DNA of 9,515 bases, taken from Bryobacteraceae bacterium (lineage in GTDB: Bacteria > Acidobacteriota > Terriglobia > Bryobacterales > Bryobacteraceae). Below, one piece after another: positions 5,810 through 9,515 of this stretch; the stretch's first letter is position 1, and the number at the start of each line of letters is the position of its first letter. Location: NCBI GenBank assembly GCA_030039005.1, contig JASHQT010000475.1:1-9515 (forward strand), in the 5' to 3' direction. The notes under the pieces are model-generated. The model ran no database searches. It had not been told where the DNA came from and saw only the letters and a list, made by a program, of their open reading frames with translations. A program made the position numbers and the translations under genes.

Positions 5810-8800
5810 CTAAAACGTGAAGCGCGCCTGGAGATCGATGCGGCGGTTCAGGCCGCTATTGGCGAAGGCGCCGATGCCGCCAGCGAGCGTATTCGATTCG
5901 CCAAAGAGCGGTGAGGTCATGATGCCGTTGATGGGCCCGGGATTCACGTGATTGAGCAAATTGCGCGCCTGGACAGAGATGGTCAGGTTATAGCGCTGGC
6001 CGGTGCTACCACCGCCGAGCCCGCGGAAGAACCCGCCCGGTCCACCGCCCGGGCCACCGCCAAAACCGCCGCCCGGGCCACCGCCGCCGCCGCGTGCGCC
6101 GCCTCCTCCACCACCGGGAAAGCCGCCGCCGGGGAAGTTGCCACCACCGCCGCCCCCTCCATTATTGTTCCTGGCGCCGGCTTCACGCGATCCGCCGAAG
6201 CCGAAGGTCTTCGCCAGCCGGAAGTTCAAGCTGATGTTGCCGGGGCTGCGGCCGAAATTACGCGGCAGAATGGTCTCGCCCGGCTTGAGGGTGCCATTGG
6301 AAAGGTACGGGCTGGGGTCCAGGTAAACGCCGTCGTATTCATATTGCTTGGTCAAGCCGGGAATAGGAGAGGTCGACTCGCCCGGACGCGTGGGGAGGAT
6401 CGTGGAGTTGAGATCTTCTCCAAACAGGTCCGTGCCGGTGATGATGTTGAATGGCGCGCCGGAATTGGCGGTGAAGAAGGGTGCGGCGAGGATTCCCCAC
6501 CACGTGTTGATGGTTCCACCGACAAAGACGCGATTACGCTCATCCAGAGCCGACGGCCCATACTCACCGGCCATGCTGTAAGGATTGGCCGGCAGCGTGC
6601 CGATACCGTCTGTATTGCTGTAGGCGCGTCCATACATGTAGAAGCCGTTCAGTGAAATTCTTCTGCTCAACTGAGAGCGCACGTTGGTGATCAACTGCCA
6701 TTGGTTGAACAAGCCGGAGGATTGCATGAGCAGCACGGGATCGGTTTGGTATTCGGCGGCGAGCGGGTAGACGCCGGTGCCGGGTCCCGAGTAGGTGCCG
6801 AGCAGGGGAGCATTGATGTCCGCCTCACGGAGTTCATGCAATCCATGTGAGTTCACGTAGGATTCCGAGAGGGTGGTGTTCTTGGGCAACTGCCGCTCGA
6901 CGGTGAACGCTTCCTGCAGGATGTAGGGTGCGTGCAGATTGGAATCGAGCAGCTCGATGGTGTGCGGGACGTCCAGCGATAACCCCGCTGGCAGGCCGGG
7001 AGCGGGGAATCCGGGAGCAACACCCGGAGTGACTGTGACCGGATAAGGGATCGGGTTGGCGGCGCTCTGCGCGATCACGTATTGTTGCTGCTCGTATTCG
7101 GGGAACTGGGTTCCGTAACGATACGCGGTTTCGATATCCGTGTCCGGGACGCGATCATAGAAGATACCGAAGCCGCCGCGGAACACCGTAGCCGGGCGCG
7201 GATTACTCTTGCTTTGCCCCGGCGCCCAAGCGAACCCGATGCGCGGCGCCCAATCGTGCCAGTCATGAATGTCGGTTTGCGTTTCGAAGCGCAGACCGTA
7301 GCTCAGAGTGAAATTGGGCTTCACACGCCAGTCGTCCCCCACGAACGCTCCTACGTCCACCATGTTCAAGTTAGTCAAGACGTTTCCCGTCGTGAGGGTG
7401 AACTCGGAAGGGCCCAGGCCATGCTGTTGCAGCGCCATCGCCTGAGCGGCTCCAGTGAGCAAAGGATTCTGCTGAATGAAAGCCAAGGTATCGCCGTACT
7501 GCGCAATGGAGGAGAGCATACTGCAATCGGTTTCCGTCGCCAGATCGCAATTCAAACCACCCAAGGCGCCGCCCTGGAAGTAGTATGACCCGCCGAAATT
7601 GTTGGGCGAAAAATTGTTGATGGTGACCGCACGGGTGCGGACGCCAAACTTCACGGTGTGCGCGCCCTTGGTGATGGTGGTGTAGTTTTGCAGCTCGTAA
7701 TGGTTTTCGGTGTCGAGAGTGGTGCCCACCTGCGCGCCGCCGCCGTTGAACGAACCCAGAACCGTAACGCCCGGCAGATCGTTATTGGCGAACTCGTTGT
7801 CTTGCGTGTGATACAACTGGAACCGCGTTTCGTTGATGATTTGGGTGTTGATCACCTGGGTGTCGATGATCTGCACGGTGTGATCGGTGTCCAACCCGCG
7901 GTAGGCATTGGTCAGCAGGCTGAAATTGCCGGCGCCCTGGTCGAGAAGATTGTTGCGCGTATACCCATAGCGCAGGGTCAGGGTGTTGTTGGGCGTGAGC
8001 TGATAGTCGACGCGGGGGCTGATGCGGAGGCGGTTCTGCGGCGCCGAGAAGACCGAGTTAAACGCCGTCTGCTGAAACGTCGTGGGCGATACCGTATAGC
8101 CGTTAATGATATTCCCGTTGTCGATATCGCGATCCTGCACGTCCAGGAAGAACGACAGTTTTTTTCCCAGCGCATCGCTGAGCGTTCCACCGAAGTTGCG
8201 CTGAAGGAACGGCGCCTTAGGGCCTGCATAGGGATTGCGCGCATCCCAGATGGCGTCGCCGAAATCCGCGAACGCGTTGCCGTGGAGTTTGTCGGTGCCG
8301 GGTTTGGTGAAGATTTCGATGCGCCCGTAACCCAGTTTGTCGTACTCCGGCGAGAACGGATTCTGGTTGATGCGAACCTCGCGGATGCTGTCTTTCGACG
8401 GCAGCGTGCCACCAGTGAAGCCGTCGATATAAATCTGGCCGCCGCTCGGCCCGGCGGAGGGGCCGGCGAGCGCCTGCAAGTCGGCCTGGAGATCGTCGGG
8501 ATCGTCGGACAAAGCCTGCAAGTCGGCGCCGCGCAGGATCAGCGCACCCGCGTTCTGTGACGGATCGACACTCACTTGCGGCCCGGCGTTTTCCTGCACC
8601 GTCACTTCCTGTTTTTCAGCGACCACTTGCATCTGGAGGTTGGCCGTAGCGTTGGGCGTGGACGTCAAATCGACAGCGAAAGGTTTCGATTGTTGGAGCC
8701 CGGGCGAGGACGCAGTCACGTTGTATTGGCCAACAGCGAGACCGGAAATGGAGTAGCTGCCGTCGTCGCCAGACGCTCCGGTTTTTACGGTTCCGGAGGT

Positions 8801-8950
8801 ATTGGAGACGGTGATCGTGGCGTGGGGGACCAAGGCGCCGGATTCGTCGGTGACAACGCCATGCACGGTGGCGGAGGACTGCGGATCGGCGGCAGGCGAC
8901 AGAAGGAGCAGCAGCAACGGAAGCGACAACAACAGGGATAAGGATTTCAT
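5810..8950 (-). CDS. TonB-dependent receptor-like (Oar-type) outer-membrane protein with carboxypeptidase regulatory-like domain
   Basis: The 1046-aa product is an outer-membrane beta-barrel of the Oar/SusC-like type. Such proteins are thought to import large substrates or act in adhesion, but the substrate here cannot be read. Residues 1-24 form a signal peptide: Lys2, then a long Leu-rich core, then SPAADPQ. Residues about 27-108 are a carboxypeptidase regulatory-like beta-sandwich (VHGVVTDESGALVPHATITV, then DGSYSISGLAVGQYNVTAS). A plug-like part follows (about 112-218; QIYIDGF at 172-178, REVRINQNPFSPEYD, GYGRIEIFTKPGTD). The barrel fills the rest, with ALDERNRVFVGG near 801-812 and a final ARFTF ending in Phe, the usual outer-membrane C-terminal signal. 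Cys468 and Cys476 are close and may form a loop disulfide. A very Gly-rich tract (931-981) interrupts the last strands. I see no obvious TonB box. The ATG at 8950 gives a proper signal peptide although no Shine-Dalgarno is visible. It lies 30 nt after the Gly-rich gene upstream. Confidence 0.92.
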   Translation of the reverse strand: MKSLSLLLSLPLLLLLLSPAADPQSSATVHGVVTDESGALVPHATITVSNTSGTVKTGASGDDGSYSISGLAVGQYNVTASSPGLQQSKPFAVDLTSTPNATANLQMQVVAEKQEVTVQENAGPQVSVDPSQNAGALILRGADLQALSDDPDDLQADLQALAGPSAGPSGGQIYIDGFTGGTLPSKDSIREVRINQNPFSPEYDKLGYGRIEIFTKPGTDKLHGNAFADFGDAIWDARNPYAGPKAPFLQRNFGGTLSDALGKKLSFFLDVQDRDIDNGNIINGYTVSPTTFQQTAFNSVFSAPQNRLRISPRVDYQLTPNNTLTLRYGYTRNNLLDQGAGNFSLLTNAYRGLDTDHTVQIIDTQVINTQIINETRFQLYHTQDNEFANNDLPGVTVLGSFNGGGAQVGTTLDTENHYELQNYTTITKGAHTVKFGVRTRAVTINNFSPNNFGGSYYFQGGALGGLNCDLATETDCSMLSSIAQYGDTLAFIQQNPLLTGAAQAMALQQHGLGPSEFTLTTGNVLTNLNMVDVGAFVGDDWRVKPNFTLSYGLRFETQTDIHDWHDWAPRIGFAWAPGQSKSNPRPATVFRGGFGIFYDRVPDTDIETAYRYGTQFPEYEQQQYVIAQSAANPIPYPVTVTPGVAPGFPAPGLPAGLSLDVPHTIELLDSNLHAPYILQEAFTVERQLPKNTTLSESYVNSHGLHELREADINAPLLGTYSGPGTGVYPLAAEYQTDPVLLMQSSGLFNQWQLITNVRSQLSRRISLNGFYMYGRAYSNTDGIGTLPANPYSMAGEYGPSALDERNRVFVGGTINTWWGILAAPFFTANSGAPFNIITGTDLFGEDLNSTILPTRPGESTSPIPGLTKQYEYDGVYLDPSPYLSNGTLKPGETILPRNFGRSPGNISLNFRLAKTFGFGGSREAGARNNNGGGGGGGNFPGGGFPGGGGGGARGGGGGPGGGFGGGPGGGPGGFFRGLGGGSTGQRYNLTISVQARNLLNHVNPGPINGIMTSPLFGESNTLAGGIGAFANSGLNRRIDLQARFTF
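6008..6160 (-). repeat. Gly-rich low-complexity tract in the receptor (residues about 931-981)
   Basis: About 50 residues made mostly of Gly with scattered Pro, Phe, Asn and Arg (for example GGGFPGGGGGG, GGGFGGGPGGGPGGFFRG) separate the strand ending LAKTFGFGG from the strand RYNLTISVQARNLLN. The coding strand is very G-rich. The tract is probably a flexible surface loop or periplasmic turn. Placement in the receptor is clear; its role is not. Confidence 0.85.
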
Positions 8951-8980
8951 GTGTTTGGGAGTGGGGCAGCAACCGATTGC

Positions 8981-9515
8981 TTATTCCTCCGGGCTGCCGC
9001 CGAGATCGAGATTCCAAGATCCTAAATTGACTTGTCCGGAACTGCGGGGCGCGGCTTCCAGGAACGGCTCGACGCCGGCCACAAAGGCGAAAGCAGTAAT
9101 AGGCGCGTCGGCGGGAGCTTTGGAGCTGGAAACGATGACCGCGTCGCCCTTCTTCAGTTCGGATAGTGAGAGCTGTGGCATGCGTTCCAGGATCTGCTGG
9201 AGGTCTCCGCCGGCGGCTCCGCCGAACCGTCCGCCGCCCGGTCCTCCGGGGCCACCGCCTCCAGGCCCGCCAGGGCCTCCGCCGCCCGGGCCGGCAAATC
9301 CTCCACGAAACCCACCGCCAGCGCCGGGCCCGCCTGGTCCACCGAAGCCGCCGCCTTCCGGCCTTCCTGAAGCGCCCGCGCCATTGCCTTCGGCCGACGC
9401 CGGTCGAAGCCTGCGGGCCAGCATCGCGGCTACTTGCGGATCCAGCCGGCGTAGCAACGAGTCCTGGTTTACGCGCACCACCATGGGTTTCTTCGTTTGG
9501 AGATTGGTAATGTGA
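8981..9515 (-). CDS. Gly-rich protein of unknown function, DUF5666-like in its surroundings (partial, 5' end outside window)
   Basis: The reading frame is open to the right edge of the window, so the N terminus, and any signal peptide, is not visible. A Met codon at 9484 exists, but the ten codons before it (HITNLQTKKP) continue the same frame and fit the pattern better. The visible part begins with a strand-like segment ITNLQTKKPMVVRVNQDS and then LLRRLDPQVAAMLARRLRP. A long Gly/Pro tract follows (about 9206-9391). The C-terminal part has DLQQILERMPQLSLSELKKGD, AVIVSSSK, ITAFAFVAGVEPFLEAAP and an SWNLDLGGSPEE ending. The KKGDAVIV block and the alternating beta pattern resemble small OB-fold-like envelope proteins (DUF5666) that I recall from Acidobacteriota; this is tentative. 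It ends 30 nt before the receptor start, so the two are probably co-transcribed and perhaps act together at the cell surface. I cannot give a function. Confidence 0.72.
   Translation of the reverse strand, partial: HITNLQTKKPMVVRVNQDSLLRRLDPQVAAMLARRLRPASAEGNGAGASGRPEGGGFGGPGGPGAGGGFRGGFAGPGGGGPGGPGGGGPGGPGGGRFGGAAGGDLQQILERMPQLSLSELKKGDAVIVSSSKAPADAPITAFAFVAGVEPFLEAAPRSSGQVNLGSWNLDLGGSPEE
9206..9391 (-). repeat. Gly/Pro-rich tract with short tandem units in the partial upstream protein
   Basis: About 62 residues consist mainly of Gly and Pro. Within 9230-9289 an 8-residue unit PGGGGPGG occurs twice in a row and begins a third time (PGGG). The coding DNA is correspondingly G-rich with imperfect 24-nt periodicity. 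It separates the N-terminal and C-terminal structured parts of the protein and is probably a flexible linker. Confidence 0.8.

Noticed and set aside
6003..6326. Pro-rich plus-strand open frames opposite the Gly-rich tract
   Set aside because: Poly-Pro is simply the reverse complement of the poly-Gly coding region in the receptor.
8159..8165. A run of seven A on the coding strand of the receptor (GGA AAA AAA CTG) as a slippage or frameshift site
   Set aside because: The frame continues normally through it with conserved barrel sequence on both sides, and the run is short. No stimulator hairpin was apparent.
7658..8560. A 300-codon open frame on the plus strand opposite the receptor gene
   Set aside because: The opposite strand encodes clear plug and barrel sequence. 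The plus-strand product is rich in Val, Gly and Arg in the manner of a mirrored GC-rich gene, with no known motif.

Overview
All supportable genes in this window lie on the minus strand, packed almost without gaps. The gene types and the style of the large receptor suggest a GC-rich Gram-negative soil bacterium, most likely Acidobacteriota (Bryobacterales/Solibacter-like). The basis is an Oar-like TonB-dependent receptor with an N-terminal carboxypeptidase-regulatory domain and a Gly-rich stretch before its last beta strands, a form I associate with Acidobacteriota genomes. The LPS-type envelope genes fit an outer-membrane organism. The phylum call is inference, not proof.

In transcription order (high to low coordinates) the layout is as follows. 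First comes the 3' part of a Gly-rich probable envelope protein that runs off the right edge (8981-9515). After a 30-nt gap follows a 1046-aa TonB-dependent receptor-like outer-membrane protein (5810-8950). After 39 nt comes a 56-aa Trm112-like (YcaR/UPF0434) protein (5600-5770), then a family 9 glycosyltransferase (heptosyltransferase type, 4631-5584) and an MsbA-type ABC exporter (2808-4634). The run ends with the housekeeping block yicC (1900-2811), gmk (1259-1903), rpoZ (1002-1247) and coaBC (1-977, cut by the left edge).

The GT9-ABC, ABC-yicC and yicC-gmk junctions are all 4-nt ATGA overlaps. rpoZ and coaBC follow after short gaps and have recognisable Shine-Dalgarno sequences. Genes 5600-5770 through coaBC therefore look like one transcript that joins lipopolysaccharide assembly (a glycosyltransferase and a lipid flippase) with core metabolism (GMP phosphorylation, RNA polymerase omega, coenzyme A synthesis, a YicC-type ribonuclease). 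The receptor and the Gly-rich protein probably form a separate transcription unit upstream, although only 39 nt separate them and I see no convincing terminator.

I found no RNA genes, CRISPR arrays, insertion sequences, attachment sites or phage genes, and no gene-free stretch longer than 39 nt. Most of the window is ordinary. The least explained part is the right end, where two adjacent exported or probably exported proteins both carry long Gly/Pro-rich tracts. I do not see a clear new biological system.
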